Part shown: positions 9,260 to 19,757 of the stretch, piece after piece
How the letters are laid out: the number at the start of each line of letters is the position of its first letter
Position numbering within the stretch: the stretch's first letter is position 1
From: Xylaria sp. FL1777
Taxonomy: Eukaryota > Ascomycota > Sordariomycetes > Xylariales > Xylariaceae
Direction of reading: 5' to 3'
Assembly (NCBI GenBank): GCA_022578965.1
Contig: MU400926.1
Location: 1-21,753, forward strand
Length of the DNA: 21,753 bases
The notes under the pieces: model-generated
The model's input: only the letters and a program-made list of their open reading frames with translations
Told to the model about the DNA's origin: nothing
Databases searched by the model: none
Translations under genes and position numbers: made by a program

Positions 9260-10650
9260 TAAAATAAACTTTTAAAAGTATACTTAAAAAATATTTAAAA
9301 AACAAAAATGCTAAACAGTATTACATAAGTAAACTTTACTTAATAACTAATAAATTAAATTTAAGTTATATTATTAAAAATAAAAAGTTAAAAATTAAGT
9401 TTAAAAATTTTAAAGACTTTTAAAATTAGTAATATATTAAAACAACAAACTTTAGCATTTTTATTAGCTATTTTTATTAAAAAAAAAGCAATAATAAAAA
9501 AAAAAAGTTAAGCAATAATAATAAAAAAAAATTAATGTTAATATTAGTGCTAAAAAATAAACTAGTTATTTTAACTTAAAAAATAACTTAAATATTAAGT
9601 ATTATAACTTTTAAACTAGTATAAATATTAATTATAATAATTAAAGCAGCAATAATAACTACTATAATAATAATAAATTAAAGCTTTAAATAAATAATTA
9701 TATTATAATTAATTTTTATATTATTATTAATAAACTTAACGCTTATTTTTATTATTATTATACTTAAAGTAATAATTTAAAATAAAAAACTTAACTTTTT
9801 ATTATTACTGCTATTTTTATTATTAAGATCTTTTATAATATTAACAATATTAAACATTAAAAGTTTTAAACTTATTACTTTAAAACTTTATAATAAATTT
9901 ATAAATATAAAAGTTTTTTTAATTTATGCTAAATTATATTTAAAATAGCACTTTATTATTATTATAAAAAAAAATTAAAAAGTAATAATTATTTTGCAAT
10001 TTTTATTAAAAAAAATATTAAAATAATTTTAATTTATTTTAAAAGATTTTTTAAAAGCTAATAAGTTAACTAACTTTAAGCTAAAAATAAAAAAAACTTT
10101 TAAAAACTATATTAAATTTAAAGATTAAATAAAAGCACTATTTAAAAATACTTAAAAAGCAAAATATGCTAAAAAAACATTTTATTATTTAAAACAAATA
10201 AAAGCAATAATAAATTATGCTATAAAATTTAAACAATTAATAATAATTTTAAAATTATTTAAGTTTATATTATTTTATTTATTTTATAATAAACTTAAAA
10301 CTTAAGTTTAAAATAAACTATATAAAATAAATAAACTAACAAAAATTAATATATATATTAATATAGTTATTATAATTAATTAACAATTATTTAATTAATA
10401 TTTTAAAACTAAAAAAACTAAAAAAAACAAAAAAAATAATACTTAAAAAAGTATTAAATAAAGATTTAAATAAATTAGTAAAGTTTAAAAATAATAATTT
10501 TAAAACATGTTTAAAGTTAAATATTATAACTATAAAAAGAAAAAATACTTTTAAAAATAATGCTAATTTAAAAAAAAAAACAAAAAAAAAAGCTACAAAA
10601 AAAAAAAAATCTTTTAGCTTAAAAAAAAAGTACAAATTATAAAAGTTTAA
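9260..10650 (+). pseudogene. Ty3/gypsy gag of copy A, RIP-inactivated
   Basis: Plus-strand remains of the capsid/nucleocapsid gene. A capsid C-terminal block starts at about 10177, and reads YAIKFKQLI and FYLFYSKLKT-like pieces as in fungal Ty3 gag. In the same frame, 345 bases later, the zinc knuckle CxxCxxxxHxxxxC lies at 10522-10563, where first Cys, second Cys and His now read Tyr and only the last Cys (tgc, 10561-10563) survives. A Lys-rich tail follows. A stop-free stretch on the opposite strand (10387-10635) is only the antisense of this Lys-rich region. The start codon cannot be fixed. Confidence 0.7.
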
Positions 10651-12055
10651 AACAACAAAAAATAATAAAGCAACTTAAAAAATACATTTTTAAAGCAAAA
10701 ATATAAAGTTGCTATTTTAAGTTAAAACAAAAATATTATACTAAATAAATTTAAATGCTTTATTTATATAAGTTAAAATAAATAAACATATAAATATTAT
10801 TTAAAAGCTTTATAATTATTAAAACAAATTATAAAAAAATATATTTATTATATAAACAATTAAAGTTATTTAATATATAATTTAAAAAAATAGTTTAATT
10901 AAAAATAGCAAATAATAAAAAATAATAAATTAATATAGCTAGTAAACTTATAAAACTATAAAAACTTTAAACTATTAAAGCTAAAAATATAACTTAAAAA
11001 AAAGTTATATTTAAAAAAATAAAATTATAACTATAAATAATATAGTTATTAAACTAATTATAAACTATTAAAGCATTTAGTTATTAAATAAACTTAAAAA
11101 AACAAAACTTATAAAACTTTAAAGTAAAAACAACTAAAATTAAAAACTATAAAAAATACTACAAAAAAAAAACTAATAAAAATAAACGAAGTATTTTTAT
11201 AGCTTAAACTGCTTTAAATATAACAAAACAAAAAAGCATTAATAATTAACGCAAAAATTAATACGTTTTAAAAACTAAAACTAATAATTTAACTAATTGC
11301 TAAAAATTATTACTATAATAAAACTATAATAAAAAATAATAATAATATTTTATGCTTAAAAGATTTAAAATATAATAAAGTATTATAAATTTATTATATA
11401 ATATATTATTATTACTAATATTTATTTAATAAACTAAAAAACAATTAGTTTTTCAAATAAATTATAAAAACAAAAATAAAGAACTTTTATAAAAAAAAAA
11501 AAGTTAGTTATAACTTTAGTTTATTATAAAAATTTATAAAAATTTATAACATTTAAAAAAAATAATAGCTATATTTATAATATTATTTTAAAAAAATGTA
11601 AAAATAACTATTATAAATATTATTAATTAATTAAAGCATAATTATACTAAAAAATAATTGCAAAAAGTAAAAAAGTTTAAAAACCATAATTTAAAGTTTA
11701 ATTAAAAGCAAAAATAAAATAAAGCATAATAGTATTAAAAGTACTAAATAAAACAAATATTTAAACATTTTATAAAAAAAATTAACAAAAAACAAAATAA
11801 GCATTTACTAAAAAAGCAATAAGTAGCTAAAAAAACTAAAGCTATATAAAAAGTTTAATGTAATAGCTAAAAAAATTAATTTAAAGTTAAACTTATATAT
11901 TAAAAAAAAAAATATAATATTTTAATCGATTTAAAAGCATAAGTTAATATAATTTTATTTAAAGTAATAAAATAAAATAAAATTTTCTAAAAATATAAAC
12001 AAAAGTTTTAAAAGATTAAAAAATTTAATAAAAGCATTTTTAGCTATAATAATAA
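10651..12055 (+). pseudogene. Copy A region between gag and reverse transcriptase (protease position)
   Basis: Collinear with 14010-15414 of copy B. By the domain order of Ty3/gypsy elements this part should hold the protease and the linker to reverse transcriptase. The plus strand is A-rich, as in the coding parts, but I could not see a convincing protease DSG motif. The sequence ends at 12055, before any reverse transcriptase motif. Confidence 0.45.
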
Positions 12056-12550
12056 TGTTATGAAATTAGCACGGAAGTGGCTTTTAAAGCGGCCTAATGC
12101 CTTTATATATACTTTGTACTTCTTTTTTTGCTAGCTAAAGCTAAAGTTATATAATAACTTACCTAGCTTATTAAGCTTACAGTAATTTAAGGCTTATTAG
12201 GCTTATAATAATTTAAGGCTTACTAGGCTTATAGTAATTTAGTGCTTACTAAACTTGCAGTAATTTAAAAAAAGTTACTACTTTTTTTACTTTTTTTTTG
12301 TTTATATAATTATGCACTTTTTATATTTAGTTATTTATTTAGTTTTAGTTTTTTAGCTATTAATTTCTTATAACTACTAAGCACTAATATATTTATTACT
12401 TTTAATTCTTTAAGACTTTTATTAATGTATAGTAGTAAAAATACCTTAAAAACCTTTTTAACGAACTACTATTAAAGATCTTATTATTACTTGCAAATTA
12501 AAACCCTAAAAGCAAACCTGTTATATTAATATATAATAAGTTTATTATAT
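12056..12550 (+). repeat. 5' LTR of copy B
   Basis: It starts TGTTA, the usual start of Ty3-type LTRs, directly after copy A. It matches the reverse complement of 18076-18571 along its whole length (about 496 bp) and the LTR of copy A over its second half. Its first 250 bases are less mutated than the rest of copy B. The true 3' end and primer-binding site are uncertain because no direct 3' LTR is present for comparison. Confidence 0.7.
12166..12269 (+). repeat. Four tandem 26 bp units in the LTR of copy B
   Basis: Four adjoining 26 bp units of the form gctta-taagctta--gtaattta, differing mainly by transitions. The same four-unit array lies inverted at 18361-18464. It occupies the place where the LTR of copy A has its two 38 bp palindromic units. 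Confidence 0.88.
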
Positions 12551-12639
12551 TTTAATAGCTTTTTAATTAATAGGACTTAATATATAAAAATAAATATTAG
12601 TATAAAGAGTTAAATAATAAACAATTTACAAAATAAACT

Positions 12640-14020
12640 TTTAAAGGTATATTAAAAAAATATTTAAAAAACAAAAATATTAAACAGCATTACATAAATA
12701 AACTTTACTTAATAACTAATAAAACTAGATTTAAGTTATACTACTAAAAACAAAAAGTTAAAAATTAAGTTTAAAAATTTTAAAAACCTTTAAAACTAGC
12801 AACGTATTAAAATAATAAACTTTAGCACTTTTATTAGTTATTCTTATTAAAAAAAAAGCAGTAGTAAAAAAAAAAAAGTTAAGTAGCAGCAATAAAAAAA
12901 AACTAACATTAATGCTAGTATTATAAAGCAAATTAGTTGCTTTAACTTAAAGAACAGCTTAAATACTAAGCGTTATAACTTTTAAACTAGCATAAATACT
13001 AGCTATAATAATTAAAGTAATAATAATAATTGCTACTATAACAAATTAAAGCTTTAAACAAGTAATTATATTATAACTAATATTAATACTACTATTAATA
13101 AACTTAATGCTTACTTTTATTATTATTATATTTAAAATAATAACTTAAAATAAAAAATTTAACCTTTTATTATTATTACTGTTTTTACTATTAAGATTAT
13201 TTATAATGTTAAAAATGCTAAACATTAAAAGTTTTAAATTTACTGCTTTAAAGCTTTATAATAAATTTATAAATATAAAAGCCTTTTTAATTTACGTTAA
13301 ACTTTATTTAAAATAGCACTTTATTACTATTATAAAAAAAGATTAAAAAATAATAACTATTTTATAATTTTTATTAAAAAAAGTACTAAAATAGTTTTAA
13401 CTTATTTTAAAGGATTTTTTAAAAGCTAACAAGTTAATTAACTTTAAGCTAAAAATAAAAAAATTTTTTAAAAACTATGTTAAGTTTAAAAATTAAATAA
13501 AAGTATTATTTAAAAATACCTAAAAGGTAAAACACGCAAAAAAAGCATTTTATTGCTTAAAACAAACAAAAGCAGCAGTAAATTATGCTATAAAATTTAA
13601 ACAATTAGTAGCAATTTTAAAATTACTTAAGCTTGCATTATTTTATTTATTTTATAGTAAACTTAAAACTTAAGTTTAAAATAAACTATGCAAAATAAAT
13701 AAACTAGTAAAAATTAATACGTATATTAATATAGCTATTATAATTAATTAATAATTATTTAATTAGTACTTTAAAACTAAAAAAACTAAAAAAAACAAAA
13801 AAAAAAATACTTAAGAAAATATTAAACAAAGATTTAAGCAAATTAATAAAGTTTAAAAATAATAATCTTAAAATATGTTTAAAGTTAAATGTTATAATTA
13901 TAAAAAGAAAAAACACTTTTAAAAATAATGCTAATTTAAAAAAAAGAACAGAAAAAAAAGCTATAAAAAAGGAAAGATTTTTTAACTTAAAAAAAAAGTA
14001 TAAGTTATAAAAGTTTAAAA
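12640..14020 (+). pseudogene. Ty3/gypsy gag of copy B, RIP-inactivated
   Basis: Capsid and nucleocapsid remains on the plus strand. From 13545 the frame reads AFYCLKQTKAAVNYAIKFKQ, then FYLFYSKLKT and NKLCKINK, matching the retrotransposon gag domain (family pattern: LxxLKQTxSxxxYxxxFxxL, then LxxxFYxGLK). In the same frame, 115 codons on, lies the zinc knuckle at 13890-13931: KCYNYKKKKHF, the first Cys and the His intact, the second Cys now Tyr, the last Cys (13929-13931) intact. A Lys-rich tail follows. Two ligands kept here are lost in copy A. Internal stops are TAA or TAG. Confidence 0.82.
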
Positions 14021-15800
14021 CAACAAAAAATAATAAAGCAATTTAAAAAATATGTTTTTAAAGCAAAAGTATAAAGTTGTTATTTTAAGTTAAAACAAAA
14101 GTATTATACTAAATAAATTTAAATGCTTTATTTATATAAGTTAAAATAAATAAGCATGCAAATATTATTTAAAAGCTTTATAGTTATTAAAACAAATTAT
14201 AAAAAAATATATTTGCTATATAAACAATTAAAGTTATTTAATATATAACTTAAAAAAATAGTTTAACTAAAAATAACAAATAATAAAAAGTAATAAGTTA
14301 ACGTAGTTAGCAAATTTATAAAACTATAAAAACTTTAAATTATTAAAGCTTAAAATATAGCTTAAAAAAAAGTTATATTTAAAAGGATAAAACTATAACT
14401 ATAAATAATGTAGTTATTAAACTAATTATAAACTATTAAAACACTTAATTGCTAAATGAACTTAAAAAAATAAAACTTATAAAACTTTAAAGCAAAAACA
14501 AATAAAATTAAAAGCTATAAAAAACACTATAAAAAAAGAACTAATAAAAATAAACGAAGTATTTTTATAGTTTAAATTGCTTTAAATATAATAAAACAAA
14601 AAAGCATTAATAGTTAGCATAAAAACTAATATGTTTTAAAAACTAAAGCTAATAATTTAACTAATTGCTAAAAGTTATTACTATAATAAAACTATAATAA
14701 AAAACAATAATAATATTTTACGCTTAAAAAATTTAAAACATAATAAAGTATTATAAAATTGTTATATAATATATTGTTGCTATTAATATTTATTTAATAA
14801 ACTAAAAAATAATTAATTTTTTAAACAAATTATAAAAATAAAAATATAAAACCTTTATAAATTAAAGTAGTTAATTATAACTATAGTTTATTATAAAAAT
14901 TTATAAAAATTTATAACATTTAAAAAAAATTTTAATTATACTTATAATACTATTTTAAAGAAATATAAAAATAACTGCTATAAATATTATTAGCTAATTA
15001 AAGTATAATTATATTAAAAAATAGTTGCTAAAAGCAAAAAAGCTTAAAAACTATAATTTAAAGCTTAATTAAAAGTAAAAATAAAACAAAGCGTAATAAT
15101 ATTTAAAGTGCAAAATAAAATAAGCATTTAAACATTTTATAAAAAAAAATCAAAAAATAAAATAAGCATTTACTAAAAAAGCAATAAGTAGCTAAAAAAA
15201 CTAAAGCTTTACGTAAAGTTTAATATAATAACTAGCAAAACTAATTTAAAGTTAAATTTATATATTAAAAAAAAAAGTATAATATTTTAATTAATTTAAA
15301 AACATAAGCTAATATAATTTTACTTAAAATAGCAAAACAAAATAAAATTTTTTAGAAATACAAGCAAAAATCCTAAAAAATTAAAAAATTTAATAGAAGT
15401 ACTTTTAGCTATAATAATAGTTATATATTTAAAAAAACTAAACTTTTTAATATATTTATATAAAAATACAAAAAATAAATTGTATTAAATATTGCTAATA
15501 TATTTAATTATAATATTATTTTAGGAATATTATAGCTAAAAACTAGTAACTTTTTAATTTAATAAAAAGTAAAGACTATTAATTAAAAAAATAAAAAATA
15601 AAGCAAAAAAATTAGAAAAATTGCAAAAAAAATTCTAAACAAAATACTAAAAGTATATTATAGATTTTATAAACTATTCAAAAAAAGAAAAAAAAAAAAA
15701 CTTTTTAAATATAGCTTATAAAATTATTATATTTTTATTAAGGAAAAATATTAACTAAAGCTTTATTAAGTATATTATATAAGCTTAAATAAAACAAACG
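14021..15800 (+). pseudogene. Copy B pol, protease and linker region, not resolved
   Basis: A-rich plus strand between gag and reverse transcriptase. The expected aspartic protease lies here by domain order. A stretch near 14370 reads KKLYLKG, which could be the K-P-Y-x-L-x-G region that follows the protease active site in many fungal Ty3 elements, but the DSG itself is not visible. Homology with copy A ends at about 15414. Confidence 0.45.
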
Positions 15801-15819
15801 CTTTATAAAAATATATTTA

Positions 15820-16400
15820 AAAAAACTTAGTAAAAGGATTTCTAAAAAAATTTTAGTTATTTGCTAAATATTTTATAGTATTAATACTTAAAATAAAAAA
15901 TAAAAAATAACTAATTAATAAAAAAAAAAAACCAGTATAGCAAGTAATAGTTAATTATTAACTATTAAATATAATTACTATTGCAAATAAATATTCTTTT
16001 ATTTTGCTAGTAATTATAAAAGAAAATATTAGCTAAACAAAATAATTTACAGTAATTAATATTTTAAATAAATATTATACTATTAAAATAGCTAAGGAAA
16101 AAAAATAAAAAACTACTATATAAACAATATATAAACTATATAAATATATAATTATGCTATAAGAACTATAAAACATATTAGCTAGCTTTTAACATATAAT
16201 AATAATGATTTTATAAAAGTTTTTAAACAAATTTGTGTTTATTTATTTAAATAATATTTTAATTTACTTTAAAACATTAAAAAAACATCAAAAACATATA
16301 ACTTAAGTATTAAAAACACTTAAATAAGCAAAATTATAATTTAACACAAAAAAATGTATATAGCATACATAAAAAATCGACTTTTTAAGATTTATAATTA
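15820..16400 (+). pseudogene. Ty3/gypsy reverse transcriptase, RIP-inactivated
   Basis: The frame starting at 15824 reads NLVKGF (family NLxKGFIRPS), then ITIANRYSFILL (near 15980), FTVINILNKYYTIKIA (16046 on; family FTxLDLRxAYHxIRI), KFLNKFVFIYLNNILIYFKTL (16217-16279; family YLDDILIYSxTL) and KKHQKHI, then KLxFNTKKCIxH near 16340. All three catalytic Asp codons, at 16058-16060 and in the YLDD at 16250-16255, are now AAT (Asn). Stops fall where CAA, CAG or TGG are expected. The RNase H domain should follow between about 16450 and 17000, but I could not pick out its residues. Confidence 0.88.
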
Positions 16401-17269
16401 CTTTAAAATAAATATAAATTTAATAGTTAAAAATTAATATAATATAAAATTAAAAAATATTAAACTTAACTATAATTATAAATATATAATAAGCATTAGG
16501 ATTTTTAAATTATGTTTAAATATTAATTTAAAACTTTAAAAAAATAGCATTTTACTTTATAAAGTATATAAAGAAAAAATACAAAAAAAAATCTTTTTTA
16601 ATTTTAAAGAAAGCCTAAAAAGCTTTTAAAAAATTAAAACTAAAAGTTATTTTTAACTTTATAGTTAAACTACTTAATTTATAAAAAAAAAAAAAAGCTA
16701 AAAATAAATGCTTTAAATAGTATAATTATAAAAGTTTTAAAATAACTAAAAAACAATAGAAAATAGCACTTAGTAGCTTATTACTTTAAAGCATTATAAA
16801 ATATAGCATTATAATACCTTATATATAACAAAGAACTATTTGCAATTATTATAGCATTTAAAAAGTAAAAACTGTTTTTTATAAGAACTACAAAGCTAAT
16901 TAAAATTTATTTAAATTATTAAAACTTAATAAAATTTATAATTATATAAAAAATTACTAAATAACATAAAAATTAAATAATTTTTTTTTTTAAGTTTAAC
17001 TTTAAAATATGTTATATTAAAAGAAAAAAAAACATTTAAGCAAACATATTTAGTTAATAAAGTTAAAAAAGATTTAAAGTTTTAAAAAAAAACATTTAAG
17101 TATTATATTCTTAAAAAAATAAAAGCTTAAAAATTAAAGTTATACTTAAGGACTTTATAAATATATAGCTATAATAAGCTTATAACTTAGAAAAGTTAGC
17201 ATAACTATAAAAATATAAAAGATTAAAAAATAACAAGCTAATATATAAATATAAGGTTTATTTATTAAA

Positions 17270-18016
17270 ATCTTTATAAAACAAGTTTATTAAAAAATTT
17301 TATAAACATTTATTATATAAATACTAGAAAATAATAAAAACAGTTAAATAATTATAAAAAAAATATAATTTTTTAAAACTATAGAACATAGTTAAATGTA
17401 TTATAAAAAAGTGCAATATTTATAATAAAGCTAAAGTAGCTTAATATAAGCTTTATAAATTGCTATAACTTATATAAATATTTAAACAAGCATAATATAC
17501 TATTGCTTAAGATTTTATTATAGCATTACTTTTATTAACTAATTTAGTTATAAAAATATAATATAATAAAATATAAGTTATTATTAATAGATTTATTAAG
17601 TATGCTTATTTTTTACTGTTTAAAGGAAATATAACAGCTAAATAATTTATATATGTTTTTATATGCTAATATTTAAATAAGCATAAGCTATTAAAAAAAA
17701 TTGTTTTAAACTAAAATAAATTGTTTATTTTTAAGTTTAAAACTAGCTTTTTTAAACTTATTAGTATTAAACTAAAGTTTTTAACTGCTTATTACTTATA
17801 AATAAATAAACAAACAAAAAAATTAAACTAAATATTAAAATAATATTTATAAAGTTATATTAACTATTAATAAAACAATTAAATAAAACTATTACTAATA
17901 GCATAAATTTTATATAACATATTAACAAACAAAGATATAAATATATTTTTGCATAAAGCTATTTATAAATAGTAAGTAATTATTAAAAAACAAAAAAAAA
18001 CATTAATAAAAGCACT
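17270..18016 (+). pseudogene. Ty3/gypsy integrase, RIP-inactivated
   Basis: The frame with codons at coordinates divisible by 3 reads the N-terminal zinc-binding part near 17285-17430 (NKFIKKFYKHLL; CxxC now CxxY at 17412-17423), then the catalytic core: DFI at 17511 with the first Asp intact; INRFIKYAYFL (family VDRFSKxAHF) near 17590; second Asp at 17709-17711 now AAC (Asn); TAYYLxxNKQTKKLN near 17790, with the catalytic Glu at 17817-17819 now AAA (Lys). The second and third positions are exactly 36 codons apart, the DD35E spacing. This frame differs by one base from that of the reverse transcriptase upstream, whereas the inverted copy keeps both in one frame. Confidence 0.88.
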
Positions 18017-18075
18017 TGTTATTTTAATTATAGCACTTTAAGCAAAAATTATTATAATAGAAATTAAAACGCTAT

Positions 18076-18571
18076 TATAACGGACCTATTATATATTAAT
18101 ATAACGGGTTTGCCCTTAAGGTCTTGATTTGCAAGTAATAATAAAATCCTTAACAGTAGTCCGTTAAAAAGGTTTTCGGGGTACTTTTACTACTATGTAT
18201 TAATAGGGGTTTTAAGGGATTTAAAAGTAATAAATATATTAATGCTTAGCAGTTATAAGGAAATTAATAACTAAAAAGCTAAAAACTAAGTAAATAACTA
18301 AATATAAGAAATGCATAATTATATAAACAAAAAAAAGGTAAAAAAAGTAATAACTTCTTTTAAATTACTATAAGTTTAGTAAGCACTAAATTACTGTAAG
18401 CTTAATAAGCTTTAAATTATTGTAAGCTTAGTAAGCTTTAAATTACTGTAAGCTTAGTAAGCTAGGTAAATTGTTATGTAACCTTAGCTTTAGTTAGCAA
18501 AAAAAAGGTGCAAAGTATGTATAAAGGCATTAAGCTGCTTTAAAGGCTACTTTAGTGCTAATTTTATAACA
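18076..18571 (-). repeat. LTR fragment in inverted orientation
   Basis: Reverse complement of the LTR at 12056-12550, including the start (tgttataaaattagcac, read leftward from 18571) and the four-unit 26 bp array. It is the least mutated part of the window: 18076-18240 keeps cggacc, aacggg, cggggtac and ggggtttt. Its inner end fuses to the polymerase of copy B/C at 18075 within a sequence that partly matches the LTR side, so the junction may have formed by short homology. A normal 3' LTR would be in direct orientation. Confidence 0.85.
18361..18464 (-). repeat. Four tandem 26 bp units, inverted copy
   Basis: Units at 18361-18386, 18387-18412, 18413-18438 and 18439-18464. They are the reverse complement of the array at 12166-12269, with the same copy number. 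Confidence 0.88.
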
Positions 18572-18659
18572 TTATTTCTTTTTTTCTAGAATTATTATTT
18601 TAATAATTTTCTATAAGTATTTTTTTTTCTTTTCTTTTTTATATGTTATAATATTAAAA
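18572..18659. other. Junction between LTR fragment and transposase remnant
   Basis: An 88 bp link. The five bases after the LTR (ttatt) are the reverse complement of the five before copy B (aataa), so the inverted symmetry runs slightly past the LTR ends. A polypyrimidine run lies at 18625-18643. Confidence 0.4.
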
Positions 18660-19187
18660 CGCATTAAAAAAACTAACCGCTTATTTAAAACAAAGCAAAA
18701 ACTTGCTTTTGCTTTTTTTATTAATTTTACTAGTTATAAAGTTATGCTTTGTTTTTGCTGCTTTAATTAGTTATTAACGTGCAAAATAATGGATAATATG
18801 TTTTGTTGTTTTAAATGCATATATATTAGCTGCTTTTGCAACAAATTAAAAGTTTTAATTAACTTAATTAATAATATAGTTTTTAAACACTGTTGTTTTA
18901 AAAAAAAAGAAAAGCAAGCAGAACAACAGTTATTTTTAGTTTAAAAAGAATTAAAACGAGCTTAAAATAGCTTTAATTTTGTTTTAAGCAAGTTAGCTTA
19001 GCTTTACATACAAAAACGTTTTCTAAAAGCAAAAAGTATTAAAATGGTTTAATAAAAGCTTTAGTTTTTAAATAAACTAAACAAAATAAAGCGCATTAAA
19101 AAAAAACAAAAAGCGCTAGCAAAAAAGCAAAAACAACAAAAAAAGCAAGCTAAAATAACGCAAGCTACTTTATTTAAGTTTAATTAA
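18660..19187 (+). pseudogene. C-terminal remnant of a second transposase, probably pogo/Fot1-like
   Basis: A plus-strand frame (codons at coordinates divisible by 3) with only seven in-frame stops before the terminal TAA at 19185-19187. The part from ATG 18789 to the TAA at 18942 is open for 51 codons. It reads KKKEKQAEQQLFLV, then QKRFLKAKSIKMV, then NKLNKIKRIKKKQKALAKK and a tail ITQATLFKFN. The block RFLKxRxxxMxRRGLxxLxxL is common near the C-terminus of fungal DDE (pogo-like) transposases, and this matches once TAA/TAG are read as Gln, Arg or Trp. It is unrelated to the tail of the pogo element at 4615-6330, so it is a different family. The N-terminal two thirds are missing: the LTR fragment ends at 18571. 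A Cys-rich piece (MDNMFCCFKCIYISCFC) lies at 18789-18839; its role is unknown. Confidence 0.55.
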
Positions 19188-19757
19188 AATTTTTTAAGCG
19201 CTTTTTTTAAAGTTAACTTTTTTTTTTTGGTTTTAAGCAGTTAAAGTATTAACAGTAAAACTAACTTATAACTACTTTAGCAGTTTTTAGATGTTTTTTA
19301 GGTTCTTAAGTATTATTAGCATATAAATATTTTTTTTATTTAATAAAATACTTTAGGTTATTGTTGTTTTAACGAAAATTTAATATATTTTTAACCTTAT
19401 AAATATTTTGATTTATTTTTATTTTTAGTTATATTTTAATAAGTGTTTTAATAAGTACTAGTTTTAGTAAAAAAATATAAAAAATAAAGTAAATTTACAT
19501 ATTTTTTAGTAATAATAGTTTATAATTAATAAATAAAATAACTTCTTTAATTTTAAAAAGGCTAAGTTTTTTAAATTTTAATTTATTGCTTAATTGTTTT
19601 GTTTTAATTTAAGGAATATTAATGTTTGCATTTTGTTTTTATTATAACAAGTAAACTTTGTTTTTTTTTTTAAAGGTTAGTTCTTTAGTTCGTTTTTTGT
19701 TGTAATATATTAATATTTATTATTATAAAAATTAAAAGCATAGTTATAGTTTAGCTT
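19188..19757 (-). other. 3' part of the inverted retrotransposon, no counterpart in copy B/C
   Basis: Read on the minus strand this follows the integrase of the inverted copy. Its plus strand is T-rich like the rest of that copy. It should contain the pol C-terminus (possibly a chromodomain) and the start of the 3' untranslated region or LTR, but no motif could be read. The transposase remnant ends at its left edge; where one element stops and the other begins is not visible. Confidence 0.4.

Larger units (their letters stand above)
8664..12055 (+). mobile_element. Ty3/gypsy retrotransposon copy A: LTR, gag and downstream part only
   Basis: The stretch 8918-12055 is collinear with 12288-15414 of copy B (about 3.1 kb each, differing mainly by transitions, with a few short gaps). 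It begins with an LTR, carries gag on the plus strand, and stops exactly at the first base of the LTR of copy B. Reverse transcriptase and integrase are missing. It is more heavily mutated than copy B: its zinc knuckle has lost first Cys and His that copy B keeps. Either copy B inserted here and the right part of A was later lost, or the two were joined by recombination. Confidence 0.75.
12056..18075 (+). mobile_element. Ty3/gypsy retrotransposon copy B/C: LTR, gag, pol, truncated at 3' end
   Basis: Plus-strand order: LTR (12056-about 12550), gag with zinc knuckle (13890-13931), an unresolved protease part, reverse transcriptase (15820-16400), and integrase with HHCC and DD35E remains (17270-17820). 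The order RT before IN fixes it as Ty3/gypsy, not copia. The element lacks a 3' LTR in direct orientation: at 18075 the polymerase tail meets an inverted LTR piece. The inverted copy at 19188-19757 shows the 3' sequence that is missing here. Confidence 0.82.

Noticed and set aside
10387..10635. An 82-codon stop-free minus-strand reading frame rich in Phe, Leu and Lys
   Set aside because: It is antisense to the Lys-rich nucleocapsid tail of gag. Runs of A on the plus strand give runs of Phe on the minus strand; it has no motif, and the homologous place in copy B offers no better frame.
12166..12269. Regularly repeated 26 bp units as a CRISPR-like array
   Set aside because: The units adjoin without unique spacers, lie within an LTR and recur inverted with the other LTR copy. 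They are a tandem repeat.
18017..18075. TGTTA at 18017 as the start of a 3' LTR
   Set aside because: The inverted copy shares this sequence but then continues differently from 18076, and the first LTR does not contain it in direct orientation. It may be pol 3' or the true LTR start, but the evidence is insufficient.
12056..18571. A DIRS-type retroelement, suggested by the inverted terminal repeats
   Set aside because: The polymerase carries a DD35E integrase downstream of a Ty3-type reverse transcriptase. DIRS elements use a tyrosine recombinase.
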